A DNA stretch of 64,000 nt, taken from assembly GCA_004335635.1 (NCBI GenBank), contig QAXH01005945.1, forward strand, positions 7,269 through 71,268, written 5' to 3'. The notes under the pieces were generated by a model. It saw only the letters and a list, made by a program, of their open reading frames with translations. It searched no databases and was not told the DNA's origin. Below, one piece after another: positions 49,504 to 61,310 of this stretch. Source of the stretch: Chloromonas sp. AAM2. Its lineage: Eukaryota > Chlorophyta > Chlorophyceae > Chlamydomonadales > Chlamydomonadaceae. The translations under genes and the position numbers were made by a program. Numbering within the stretch: the first letter of the stretch is position 1; the number at the start of each line of letters is the position of its first letter.

Positions 49504-49870
49504 TCATAACATCTGAATTGTGATGCAGTACTGGACAAAGGTGCCTTCAAAATGCGTCACGGCTGCGGAGTTGTGGCTGTGCCTTGTGGCCAGGTGCTCC
49601 TTGCCGAACGTGTTCAGCCTGGCGTCGTACAGGCGCTGCCATGTGTGCTGCGCCTCAAGAAAGTTGAAGAGGAAAACTGACAGGCCGCCAAATTCTCAAA
49701 CAGCAGCAGCACCTAGATGGTTTTGTGGTATGGATGAAGCACACGCTCCGTAAATGTCGCGCATCATGGAGGCGCAGGCTCTGCAGTAGCGCGCTATGGC
49801 TCTCACTGAGCCTGTGCTTCATCCAATCCACATACTCAACCAGGTATCCATTCAGCTCTGTTCGAAGCAC
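49504..49870 (-). CDS. Unidentified partial ORFs, possibly the 3' end of a TPR-like gene
   Basis: Two adjacent protein-like stretches: LVEYVDWMKHRLSESHSALL with QSLRLHDARHLRS (about 49760-49870), and after a good acceptor (ggcctgtcag) VFLFNFLEAQHTWQRLYDAR, LNTFGKEHLATRHSHNSAA and EGTFVQYCITIQML to the stop. The second resembles a kinesin-light-chain-type TPR turn (YxxAL..FGxxHxxTxxSxNxxA), but only one repeat is present. Exon joining could not be proven and no ATG is clear, so it may be a remnant. Confidence 0.3.
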
Positions 49871-49989
49871 CGCAGGTTGGCATGCCAGAGCAGGCCCTTA
49901 TCTGCCTGTGGCCACCCTTATCGAAAGGACCAAAAGATGAAAATGGCAAGTTGACATGTGCACACAAGCTCACCACAAGATCCATGATG

Positions 49990-50024
49990 ATTCCGATGAT
50001 GATGATGATGATGATGATGATGCA
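49990..50024. repeat. (GAT)n microsatellite
   Basis: About ten uninterrupted gat units. Non-coding. Confidence 0.9.
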
Positions 50025-50304
50025 TGATGGCAGGTCCAGACCACACGATATGGAGCCACCTCTTCACAAGATTCGAGCTTCTCGTCAAGTGGCTCGGGTG
50101 CATTGCATACCAAGGCTGGCTAAACACCCTGCCATATGCAGGGAATCCCTGGCGCGTTCCATTTCAAGCAAGCCTATGACCTGCAAGCACTTGTCAAACC
50201 ACGCGGCGGAATTGAACTATGGCACTGGTGAGAAGGAGTTGTTGGGCCTTATAAACGCGTTGCAAGAATGGAGGCTTTCCTGGTGCACTGTATTGCATTG
50301 TATT

Positions 50305-50352
50305 CCACAAGAGGGGAGAGATTCCAACCCTTGCAACCTACAAGTGAAGGGG
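50305..50352 (-). repeat. Dispersed ~60-70 bp repeat, copy 3
   Basis: The reverse complement matches the copies at 884-955 and 17482-17541 (cttcacttgtaggttg, gggttggaat, ctcccctcttgtgg). It is about 80 bp downstream of the PsuG stop. Confidence 0.55.
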
Positions 50353-50430
50353 ATTGCGACCAGTGTTTTGCATGCAGCTGCACCGTACACATGCCGGCTT
50401 GTGCTCGCCAATTCCCATGACACGCTGGGT

Positions 50431-53372
50431 TCAGAGCTTGCTGCGTGACCTATGCCCCGCCATCATGCGTGCATGGGCCGCTGCCATGCACGATCCCACA
50501 GCGGCATTGTTCTTGATCAGCTTGATGTTTGCCTCGAGGGACTTGCCACCTGTCAACACCCGGATGCGGTCCAACAGGTACGGAGTGACCTGCAATGGTG
50601 GTAAAGAACCGTATCGTAAAGCCCTTCAGCTCAATAGTTTCAAGAAACTCGCTGTACACCGCTGTTCAGGCTATAAGGCAAGATGCAGAAACGGCTGGCC
50701 GAACAATAGAAGGTTTGATTGTAGCAATGTCGGCTCAAAAAGGAACACTGACCTCGATCCCACCTGGTGCACATGCGGCGGCAACGTGCATGCGTGCAAT
50801 CAACACATGCACGAAGTGCACAATGTCAACGGTGCTCAACGCTCACCTCGTTGCCCTCTATATTTTTATCCTTGACCTCTTGCAGGGCTTGAGAAATGGC
50901 AGCTTGCACCTGAACACAGCACAGCATCATGGACACCATCAGCATGCCAGTCATGCGCATTTGAACAAACAACATCACCGCTCGTGCAGTGCCTGGCCCT
51001 GAGCTGTGCGGTCCTGAAGCTGCATTTGCCTCCACAACTTGCCGTTTGTGAACAATCGGAGGAACTGAACCCCTGGTCGACCACGCACACAAGTATACAC
51101 GAGTATACAACAACAACTCAATCAGAGCGCAGAATCGCCTTTTGGCGCACTTGGTTGAGTTAGGCCCTGCTCACCAGTTGCCCCTCTGCAGCGTACTGGG
51201 CTGGTATGGGGACGGCCAGAACCATGCCGCACCCCAGCTGCAGCTGCTGCGATGCCACCAGCATCCTGGCAGCCCTGCACTAGCAAAACAAGCAGCAAAA
51301 GAGAGCGCTTGCACAGCAAGTCGGCCATGTGATGCTGCAACAGCATAATGTTTGTTATGTGTTGGCAGCTCGTTTGTGAGCAGTCAGGACAGGCTCCATT
51401 ACTCAGACACGAGTACTAGAAGCATGCACCATCTCCAACAATCCGAATTCAAACCAGAGCAACACGAACAACAGACGGTGTGGATTATGCAACGGTCACC
51501 CTGTTGTTTACTTATATATCCCCCAGTCTCTGTGCCTGCTGCTCTCACTCTTCTGGTGTCTGTATGGTGTGAGGCGATCTGCAGCCGCTGTGGGGTGTGA
51601 AGAAGGCGGGGAACTCCTCCGCACCCAGGGTGGCCACACACACGCCCTGCGTCTCAAGGTACTCGAGTGTACGGGGAATGTCAAGCACCTGTGCAACAAC
51701 AGCATGCACATGGCGCGTTCTGTCTCACACTGCGAATCGACCAGTGAGCACACAGCAGCACACAGGTTATCGTGTGCTTTCTCATTCCCGGCCTGTGGGC
51801 GGGCACTCGCAAGGTCGATGTCCACGGTGCTCACAGTCAACATGTAACAACTGGAAAAAAAAGGATGCTGTTGCAAGGCTTACTGCCATGCTTGAAGGGT
51901 CCCTGGGTGTGCCTGATGCACCTGCTATTGTGTAGCCCTTTCTTGTCTGCTCCACTCGAAGAAAAAAAAAATGTTTGCCAGTTCTGGGACAGTTTGCTGT
52001 AATGCCTGTAATGCCCTGTTGCTCCCTTGTCAGCCACACTGGTCCCAGTGTCGCTCTTGTGAATTGTCCCAGAACTGGCAAACATCTTTTTTTTTTCCCG
52101 CACAGAGTTGTGAACCTGGTAACTACCTGCAGTGCAAATGCCGCTCACCGACTTGGCGCCTGCGCACACCACTGCCACCGGTGTCCTGCCCAGCTCGGTG
52201 AGGTCAGCGCTCACATCCATACTCAACTCACCGCCCCTGCCATTACAACGAGCACATACATGCATGTGACTCACGAGCATTTGATACAGGCGTATGATGC
52301 ATGCATGCATCTGACTCTGGATCATGCACATGCACGTGACATCACCGGGCCAAGGACGCACGGCTAACGCAAGTGAATCATGTGACTGGGGCCGGTGTGT
52401 CGTTGGCACATGCTGGAAATACGCGCAGTTGAAGCCGTCAGCTGCTACCAGGGCATTCGATTGCAAAGGGCCAAGTTGATGGTTGCCAGCGCATGTGCAG
52501 CTTGGCTATGCACAACATAAAGCCATGCTGACCGGGACATGGGTCCGTACTAGTGCCTGTGACAAGGCTTGACCAGAATCATGCTAGCAACACGCATGTT
52601 GAACAATCCACAACTTCTTTGAAGCGCTCCGCCGCACCTGTGCACGCCCCCTACGCCGCCCGTGACAAAGACATGGATGCCTGCCCTGGCGGCCAGGATC
52701 ATGGTGGCTGATACGGTGGTGGCCCCATCGCGCCCCGCTGCCAGAACGGCCGGCAGGTCCCGGCGGGAAACCTTGTTCACGGCGGTGCCCGCCCGGGCAA
52801 TGCGCTCCAGCTGCTGGGAATCGAGGCCTGCATGGCGCAATGTGCAGCAACCACAACGAACGCATGCTCGGGCATGTCGTGCTTCATTTATACAACGTGT
52901 TTGCATGGCGGTGCCAATGCATGGAATGATGTAGCCCCATATGTGTGCGCTTTCGTGCTTGCTGCATAGACAACGTCCTAAAGGTCTGTCGAGATTTGGT
53001 GCTTACCTATGCATGGCCGCCCACCAATGATGGCTATGGTGGCAGGCACGGCCCCGTTCAAGCGCACTACCTCTTCCACCTCCAGAGCTGTCTGAAGGTT
53101 CTGGGGATAGGGCATGCCTGCAGTGCGGGCCAGCGAGCAACTGAGGTGACTGCAGAGCGCTCGTATCTGTCAGTTTTGACTCCAACGCCCTGTGACTGGT
53201 AAACAATGCTGGCATTCAAAAGCATTTGGGCTTGGTTTGAAGAACCTTGGCAAACGTCCATTCTGACCCCACCATGTGAGATGATGGTGCTCTCCAGAGC
53301 CACAACAGGTTGGCCAGTCTTCAGCGCCTCTGCAACCTCCGGCTTGATGAGCAGCAGAAAATCATTTGCCAT
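50431..53372 (-). CDS. PUMY: Pseudouridine-5'-phosphate glycosidase (PsuG / PUMY)
   Basis: Cleaves pseudouridine 5'-phosphate to uracil and ribose 5-phosphate, the second step of pseudouridine salvage after the kinase. Eight exons: 53372-53273, 53117-53007, 52827-52638, 52236-52149, 51688-51549, 51274-51175, 50909-50847, 50589-50431. All are in phase; 316 residues, the normal size for a single-domain enzyme. Motifs: [20 protein letters not shown] (active-site Glu27), [24 protein letters not shown] and [13 protein letters not shown] with [32 protein letters not shown] (catalytic Lys162 and metal-binding Asp166 by homology), [36 protein letters not shown], and [13 protein letters not shown] (family Asn). 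No fused PfkB kinase domain is present, unlike some eukaryotic versions. No organelle-targeting peptide is evident. Intron 4 carries a MITE-like hairpin. Divergent from the MATE gene, 535 bp apart. Confidence 0.96.
51960..52100. mobile_element. 140-bp near-perfect inverted-repeat element in PsuG intron 4
   Basis: The left end is A-run + tgtttgccagttctgggaca. The right end is tgtcccagaactggcaaaca + T-run; the arms match over about 30 bp around a ~75-bp core. The core includes the subterminal block cactggtcccagtgt. This is the shortest and best-preserved copy of the family. It has no coding capacity. Confidence 0.75.
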
Positions 53373-53907
53373 GCCCCTCCCGCTATTCCAGAGAATGCAA
53401 AACCGCTCTCAAACCCTTGTTGCTTGGCCGTAGCTCGCAGAGCTGGCGTCAGCGATGCGTGCGAGAAGACTGGCTTCCAATGACGCATGAAATAGATACA
53501 AATAAACTAGCCTGGAACTTGCGTTCAACGTGCCAACTTTTGCCGTTACTAACTTGAAATAAAGAGCTAAATAAAGAGCTGTTAGTATCTTGTGAAGCTC
53601 CTCTGGCTCAAGTTAGGCAGGCGTGTCTTCAATAGGCACATGAACATGCAGCCTACTGGATGCACGCCTTCCAGAATTGAATCCATCTTGGAGCTTGAAT
53701 CGCACCTCTGCCACTCTGACCCAGGCATGACATCTTTTGTACATGTAATTGCATGTGTTGTTGGCACAAGTTGTTGTTGGGTAATGGGACTGGTAATGTG
53801 TCATGTTAGTCATCAGTGTACGTGTGACCCTGTGATGTGCCGCATCCATGAAGAACTAGAGGCGCTGCCCTTGTAGCCTGTGCCGATGCGCTCTATTATT
53901 TGCAGCC
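53373..53907. promoter_or_regulatory. Divergent promoter region, PsuG (-) and MATE (+)
   Basis: 535 bp separate the two start codons and no gene is supported here. The duplicated aataaagagct at about 53560-53580 is the only local repeat noticed. Both promoters and 5' UTRs should lie here, but no specific element can be assigned. Confidence 0.4.
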
Positions 53908-56900
53908 ATGGCGCCAAGTGCTTGTAATTGGGAGGGCGATGGCCCTCAAAGGACGAACGACTCCCAGCAATTGCGTAGCCGGCACGATTTCAACCGCGTA
54001 GACAGCGCGCACGAGATGCTGCTGCAAGATGAACGAACGTTGAAGCAGGAGGCCAGCGTGCTGCTAAAGCTGGCCGGTCCAACGATTATCCAAACCGCGT
54101 CCCAGCAGGTAGACGCACTCAGCGCCACAACATCCTTAGGGCTTTGATAGGTCCGTTGTTCTGTGCAGCACACTCCAGCATGGCACTGCAGCCATATCCT
54201 CGTTCCACGGCCCGTCATGAAAGTGTTGAACGGAGTATGCTTCATAGCTGAAGCTAGACTGAGCACTCGTGACATGGTGCAACCAACCATGCCCGTGCTG
54301 CTATGCGCATGCACTCATGCTGGTCCACCACCCATAGAACGACCTGCCTTTGCTGCACAGGCAATGGCTTTCACGGACCAAGTCTTCCTCGGCCATCTGG
54401 GAACAGAGCAGATGGCAGCTGCAGCATTGGGCAACATGGTGAGCGAGTTGCAGGTTTCTTTAAGTGATGTGCACGAGCAGGCACACACTGCGAGGGGGAG
54501 TCTTGCGTGGGCAGATGGTATCATAGTGGCCCTGCACCAAGGGTTCCTAGTAATGTCTGCGTCATGCACTGGTGCAGGGCATGCCATTCATGTAGTAGCC
54601 GCAGCTGTCGCATATTTGTGGACGCAGACATATGTCTCGCGCTACCCATGCCATGCATCTTTAGTCAGCTCACACACAGCCCAGCAACTCAGTATTGGTA
54701 ATTCTGCAGTCCAAGTCGAGTCGTTGTCCACTGACGTCTCAGCAAGTGCTGCTGCCATCAGACATTACACCACACTTGTTATACTCTCAAACTGGTTACC
54801 ACACTTGTTATACTGGTTTCTTGCAGTACGCTGCCTTCCTGACCTTCTTCCTGCTGGGCACTGCTACAGCTCTGGACACCCTGGGCAGCCAGGCATATGG
54901 CGCAGCTAGGAGAGGAGTGGGTGTTGCTGGCCATGCCAATGCATGAACTATGAGTGTACAAGGGCTGCAGGCCGGATGGAACGAACAAAGTGATTGAAGT
55001 CAAACCTGGAAGATCAATGCATGCATCACTGACTAGGCAGGCCTAAATCATCATGCGCTTGAATTCATTCAAGTAATTGCTGCTTCCACTGCATAAGAGC
55101 GCTATGCGGAGGCTTCGCCTGTATCCTATGTCCCAGCATGCTCTACCCCTGCTTATGTGTACCCCCAGGTCAAGGGCACCAGCCTGGTCACATGGTGCTT
55201 CACGAGCTTCATAGTGCTCACACTCCTGTGTGTGCCAGTCATGGTGAGTCAGCACACATGTCGCGCAGGACGGGTGGTGCATCCAACAACGCATGGCTGG
55301 CAAGCATGGATGCCAAGCCGACTGTGTCTTTCCTGATGTTTAGACATGCGGCACGAGGACTTGAGTTTGACCTGCTTTTTGGGCTGCCTTATATGCATGT
55401 GTTTGGCTGTCCGTGGACTGACGCGGCGCTGGATGGTTGCATGTGCGCTGCGTGGCCTCTCCTGCTCGCTTCTGTTCGAGAACGGCTGACGATTCAACAC
55501 CATGTATACTTTGAGGCAGAGGTTACATGATGGCACGTAATCAGTGTTGTTCTTCTCTACGTGCGGCAGGCTGGACTACTCTCTGGGCTGCCACAAGCAT
55601 CCCCAAGCATGCATGTGTTCGGCTGTCAGTAGGCTAATGCACATGGCTGCTTGTGTCCTGCGTGCCCATCTGCATGCAGGTCGGTCTATCCGTGGCCTAC
55701 CCTGTGGGCCGAGTGCTGCTGGCGCAGGACCCGTTCATATCACACCTCATATCGCAGTTCTGTGTGGGGCTCATACCCGGCATATGGCCCATGGTGCGTG
55801 GGCTGTGTGGGCTGTGGGAGGAGCGGTTGGACAGACAGGGCTCACACGCTAGAAGCCACCAGGCCTACACTGCTTGCTCTGCAGTTGCACATGCGTGACA
55901 GCTGAAACGGATTTCATTGAATGGCCATGGCATGCCTGCTGCGAAAAACAAAAATATTTGTCCATCATGCTGTTGCCGAGTCTTGTCTGATTAGGACCGT
56001 TTTCATGGCGCCACGTGCAGTCGGCCTGTTAAAGGATCCGTTTCTCGGAAATCCTTATCCTTTGTTTTTTTCGCACGCGTCGAATATGGAGTGTAGAGCA
56101 GAAACGCTCACCCGCCATGTGCAATCTGACATGACAGTGTGCAGTATGTACAGCTCATGACTGCCACGTCCTGCATTTTGTCGGGTCCATCATGCTAATG
56201 CTCAGTGTGATCAGAACTGTTTTGTGCAGCTCATGACTGGGCATGACTGGTGCATGAGGGCCCCCCTGATGTTATCAATATCTATGTATAAATTATATAT
56301 GACTATATCACCCCTGTTGCCTATGCCTTCAGATGTGGAGCGTGGTGTTGATGAAGTACCTCCAGGTCCAGAACGTGGTGGCGGCGCCTGCGCTGGTAGC
56401 AGCAGCAACCTTCGGGCTGAACATAGGAGCCAATTTCCTGTTCATTGGTGCATTTGGGTTTGAGGTACGCCTTGCGTGATCTCTCGATTGTGTGGTTCGC
56501 TTGATTTAGGCTCTAGGGGTATGGTGACACTGCCGCCTCCAGTGCTAGCTGCCTCCTCCGCCCCTGACACACACAGAAATGATCACAACCTTACCAGTCA
56601 TTTCATGCTGTCCCACAATGGGAAGTAAGTTGCCTTGGCTCAGCGCGTGTAAAGCAAGACTATCAAACCCACACCAAATGACATTTTGCAGGGTGCTCCG
56701 TGGGCCACTAGTTTCTCTCGGTTCATTCAGTTCCTAGCCCTGGTCGCCATGGTCTACTACTACCAGCGCACACGCGGCTCGAACAGCCGCTTCGCCGCAT
56801 GGCTGTTCAAGGGTGCAGACGAAGGGGACCCAATGCCTCCTCCGATCAATGCGAACAGCCAAGGGGACGACATGCGTGATGCACTCCACCACCACACGAT

Positions 56901-59900
56901 GTCTGACGACCCTTCAAACCAGCATGCTACGGCTCCACGGCCTGCGCTGTTTACACTGAACTCAGATGACGACATGACACTGGGGCACCTGCACGAGCGC
57001 AAGGGCAATTCGGACACAGTTGGAGTGATTCGCGATACCGGGGACGGCGAGTCGGTGAATGGAACAACGCTACGGCTGGGGATCGGCGTGCACTCATTAC
57101 CCGTTTCTAGCCAAGGGGACCACGTGAGGTCAGATTACGTTTCTAGGGACAGGGTGGACGCGGCTGATGGGTCACTTACTGGCGATAGCGTGCCTCTCAG
57201 GCCTGTCAGGCCATCCCAGGCTTCAGGCGATGGCGTTAATGAGTCACACGACGGGGCAGCTAAGAGTAACATGTCTGTGCGTGAGATGGCGCAGCATTTC
57301 TGGCTGGAGTGCAAGGCGTCAGTTCATCCCACGCTGCTGTGGACGTACCTCAAATTGGGAATACCGGGTGAGTGCTCGCATGAGCTCAGCTGTGCCCCGG
57401 ATAGGAATAATCAGGGGGTCAGCAAATGCATGTGTGTATTTGTTCGGTTGAGCTAGGGCATGCCCTGGGCCCTACATAGGAGTGATGAGGGACGCTAGAG
57501 GATTGCGGCACGTCTGGGGCATGAAGGGGGGCTTGCACGTGGGCGCTGCTTTTAATCGGGCAGGAGCCGCATCAGGGCATTGCAACCAGGTCCGCTCAGC
57601 TGATGGCTTAATCGTGGTGGGCGTAAAAGTACACGACGGATACGTCTTGCATGTGCTTATGCTGGTTTGAACGTTATTAAGGCCCTGATGTCTGCCAAAT
57701 GATGTCATTGACGCCTGCAAGCCACACCATATTGCAGTGATAGCCACCAGGTGCTTTTACCAGTCAATGGCGGTACGCAACATCAGTAATCATGTGATAT
57801 CGCTTGCTTGTGTGATGACGCCCGCTTGACCATGCGGTTGTCCATGGCTGCCACATGATGCCATTGACGTCTTTAAGCCACACCATGGTGCACTCATGAG
57901 CAGTGGTAACCACCATGGTGCAATTACCAGCCAACTGCGGTACACAGCATCGGTGATCATGTGATGACGCCAGCTTGTCCATGCGTTACATACATGTCTG
58001 CTATGATACTTCCATGCAGGTGGCGTGATGATGTCGTGCGAGCAGGGGTCCTTTGACGTTACCACCGCGCTCGCCGGGCGCCTGGGGCCGGTGGTGGTTG
58101 CGGCTCACAGCGCCATGCTCAACATAGTGCAGCTAACCTTTGTGAGCGGCACAGCCCATGCATCATAGCCAGCTTACGTTTCCCAGAGAATCTGTAGAAT
58201 GCCTCACTCGGTGTATGATGTAACCCACTCTCCTGCTGGCCATGTGCAAGGTATACAGGCATAGTGCTCCCTAGTTCGGGCTCAGGGCCAGGTCAGTACC
58301 AGTGGTTTGCATTGGTGTATGGTCCGCACTGTTCATTTGTAAGCCACCGTCGCCTGCCTGTGGACTGTATCTATTGAGCACATGCAGCTGAGGTTGTGCG
58401 CTTGTGTGTCGTGCGGTGCAGGTGTCATGCCCCTTCGCTGTGGGCATTGCTGGAAGCATCAGGTTGGCCGGGCAGTGGCGTCTACAACTGATGCCACAAA
58501 CTTTTCGGTCACTACTGATATTGCAAACTAATGAGAGCTGAGAAGCACTTGACAGCAGGCCAGACCAGATTCAAGCGACGGTTGACTTCAACACTGTTTG
58601 ACTTGCTAGCTAGAAATGCGCCCATGGGCACGTGATTTGACATGTCCGTTTCTATCCCATGTGCACATTTGGCAACCCATGGGCGCATGTCCGTGTGTTC
58701 TTGCATGCAGGGTGGGCAACCTGCTGGGCGAGGCCATGCCTCGTACGGCCAAGAAGTCCGGTTGGCTGTGCGTGGCCATCGGCGGCACCTTCATGGCCAT
58801 GTGTGCCGTGGCCATCCTGGGGGCCAGGGACCACATAGGCCGCATCTTCACGTCTGATGCGGAGGTTATTGCCATTTGTGCGACCATTGTGCCCATGGTG
58901 GCTCTGTTCCAGGTAGGCCGGGGCTGTGGACTGTGAGGAGGTGCTCTGCTGATTGTACTGCTGTGAGGTGAAGCTGAATTGCAGGCCTCTGCAAGTACAG
59001 GGTGTCATGCTACCTGCTGAAGCTTGGCAGTGGGCGGTCTGGCTGTGGGTTTGAACCTGAGACGGTGCCCTGCTGGTTGTGTGTTTCACATGCTGGGGGC
59101 TGGAGCTGAACCTTGGCCCTTGGCTTTGCATGTCCTGCTGGTGTGGACATGCTGTTTATGAATCGTGTCTGGCTGACTCCACGCTTTGCTTCTGAAGCAT
59201 TACAGATCAAAACCAGTGAATTATGACATTTTGGTTACAGTTAGTGAGGTAACTTGGCCAACAAAATGATACAAATCAACAAAAAATCAACATGGAAAAG
59301 GACAAGAAATCAACAAATCTCCGAAATTTGTCCATACCCGATGTTTGGAGTGGTTACAAACAAACATTGCCAACGAGCCCAACATCTAAATGTACCAGCA
59401 CTCAACAGTCGCACACCGTAAAATCAGGCTGGACATGTCATCTTACTCCAAACGCCCATGGCCTGACTGTCTACATGTCGCAACGGAGTCGCAACTGCAC
59501 TAGCTGTGGCCCGTGGCATATGCTTTTGCATGGTTTGGAATCGCAGGGGAAGCAGTTCATTTGGCTACCGCAGCCTGAGGGCACTGCAACTTTTGCATCA
59601 ACGGTCCTATGATCTATGTGTGACCACGCTCGTCTGTGTAATCACTTATGTGTGTTGACCCGCACTGTGCAGGTGTCTGACGGGCTCATGGGTTGTTCCC
59701 AGGGGGTGCTGAGGGGGTGTGGCAAGCAGCGCCTGCTCATGGTGTACAACTTTGGTAAGCACCCTGACACACTGGCCACACCCCTGGGCTTTCAGCAACA
59801 TGTTCGGTGGCACAATCAACTGACTGAATGCGGATCTTCATGCAAAAAGCAAGCAATTGACTTGGTGTTTGCATTCACTGTGCATGGACATGACTGCAAG

Positions 59901-61007
59901 ACTGCATCGCTCTGCAACGAGTGTATGCAGCTGCGGCCAGCTGCATGCATGCCGCTCGCCCAGTGTATGCATGTAAGGCAAGCTACTGCTGCTTGCCGTT
60001 TTGCAGTTGGCTTCTGGCTGTGTGGCGTGCTTGTCGGTTACTTGCTGTGCTTCCATGCCGGCCTGGGAGTGACGGGCCTTTGGTGGGGCATCGCATGTGG
60101 AGACAGCGTAACAGGTAAGAGAACTCAGCCGCCTCAGTAAGAGGTGAACTGCGCCAGTATCACTACAGCACTTTGTATCAATACATGAGCACACGAACAG
60201 ATTGTATGAAGTTGTGCTCTCGTCCGCTAAATGAACTTTTTTCAAAGGACTTGTTCTCTCTTGTTCAACGCCAGCGTTGTAGCCTAGCTGCACCCATGCT
60301 GCACCATGCCTGACCCTACGGGTGATGCGCCTGAAATAGCCTCTTGCTTGGTTGACTATGTCTGATGCAATCAGGCGACAGGACATGAATCATCTGTGTG
60401 CGGTGCAACCTGCTGTCACACCCAGAGCCTATGGCCACTGGGTGATGTCAGAGTAGACGTATCAGTATGTAATGGACTGCTTGTTGGGTAACTAGTACAG
60501 GCACAGCAGTGGATGGAAAACTAGCACATGAGCTGCAGTGAGCATGATCCATTATCATGTGCATGCGGTAGTTGAGTGCCGTGTGCTCTACGTGCTGTGC
60601 GCTGTGTGCTGTGTGCAGCGATCCTGGATCTTACCACTCAGTGGTTTGTCAACTGGCAGCGGGAGAGCGACCTCGCCCAGAAACGGCAGGGCGTTGAGGA
60701 GATTCAGTTGCCCTTACGTGATGAAGAAACGGGCAACTCTGCACACGTGACCAGTAATGGGGTGCATGGGGGCAGCAGCTGGGCGCCTAGAACAGCGGCA
60801 CAGGACTCATGTGACCCGCCAATTCTATCCAATCTATCACTTACGGAGCGCCAAGCTTTGCTCAGCTCAGCGCTAGGGTCGTCGAGTTTTGTACCCACGC
60901 CATCGCAAGTCTGTCTGGATGAGCACAATCTGCTGCTTGAAAACGGCCAGGGTCGGTCTGAGCAGCAGGGTGGGCATGTAAGCAGCGCTCCCCCGGGCAG
61001 CAGGTAG
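53908..61007 (+). CDS. MATE-family efflux transporter with a large internal hydrophilic insert
   Basis: Multidrug and toxic-compound extrusion antiporter (12-helix membrane protein exporting organic substrates against H+ or Na+). Thirteen exons: 53908-54108, 54361-54438, 54827-54916, 55169-55243, 55680-55793, 56333-56464, 56692-57367, 58020-58141, 58422-58462, 58711-58912, 59673-59754, 60007-60114, 60619-61007. All phases agree; 769 residues. Signatures: LLKLAGPTIIQTASQQ, AFTDQVFLGHLGTEQMAAAA, GTATALDTLGSQAYGAA (family DTL-GQA-GA), YLQVQNVVAAPALVAA with LNIGANFLFIGAFGFE, HPTLLWTYLKLGIPGGVM, ALAGRLGPVVVAAHSAMLNI, GIAGSIRVGNLLGEAMPRTA, SDGLMGCSQGVLRGCGKQRL, and GVTGLWWGIACG. Exon 7 inserts about 150 polar residues (roughly 275-425) in the central cytosolic loop, and the C-terminus is a ~110-residue polar tail. 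Typical plant MATEs are 450-550 residues. Substrate unknown. Confidence 0.95.
57690..57990. repeat. Diverged ~140-150 bp tandem duplication in MATE intron 7
   Basis: Two consecutive blocks share, in order, atgatg(t/c)cattgacg, agccacaccat, taccagcca/taccagtca, gcggtac, and atcatgtgat plus tgatgacgcc. They are diverged, with small indels. Confidence 0.65.
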
Positions 61008-61248
61008 CCCCGCCAGACGTCGGGAGAGCGCAGTGCAAGCGTTAACTAGGCAGCCCCTCTAGCCAGTGGTGTGCAGCAGAAGCGTTCACCAGGCAGCCGC
61101 TCTTGGAAGACAGGGCCATTGCTGCAGCATACGATGCTGGGCCTGCATGGATATGCAGCATGCCCGAGCCCCACAGAGAATGGGATGCAGCATAGCTTTG
61201 AGACAGGCCACTGTGAATAACAGTAGGCGAGCCAAGGAGTCAGCACAT

Positions 61249-61310
61249 GGCCGAAGAAGCACATGGCCGAAGAAGCACATGGCCGAGGAAGCACATGGCC
61301 GAGGAGCAGG
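61249..61310. repeat. 16-bp tandem repeat, four copies
   Basis: Unit cacatggccgaagaag, with one A-to-G change in later copies. It lies 240 bp past the MATE stop, possibly inside its 3' UTR. Confidence 0.85.

Larger units (their letters stand above)
49047..50430. other. Spacer between ShKT-AKR and PsuG, with a possible small minus-strand gene
   Basis: Both flanking genes are on the minus strand. The stretch holds a possible coding fragment (49504-49870), a GAT-type microsatellite (about 49990-50024), one copy of the GGTGGGTCTGTTAACCACC hairpin (about 49317) and the third copy of the 60-bp dispersed repeat (50305-50352). Confidence 0.45.
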
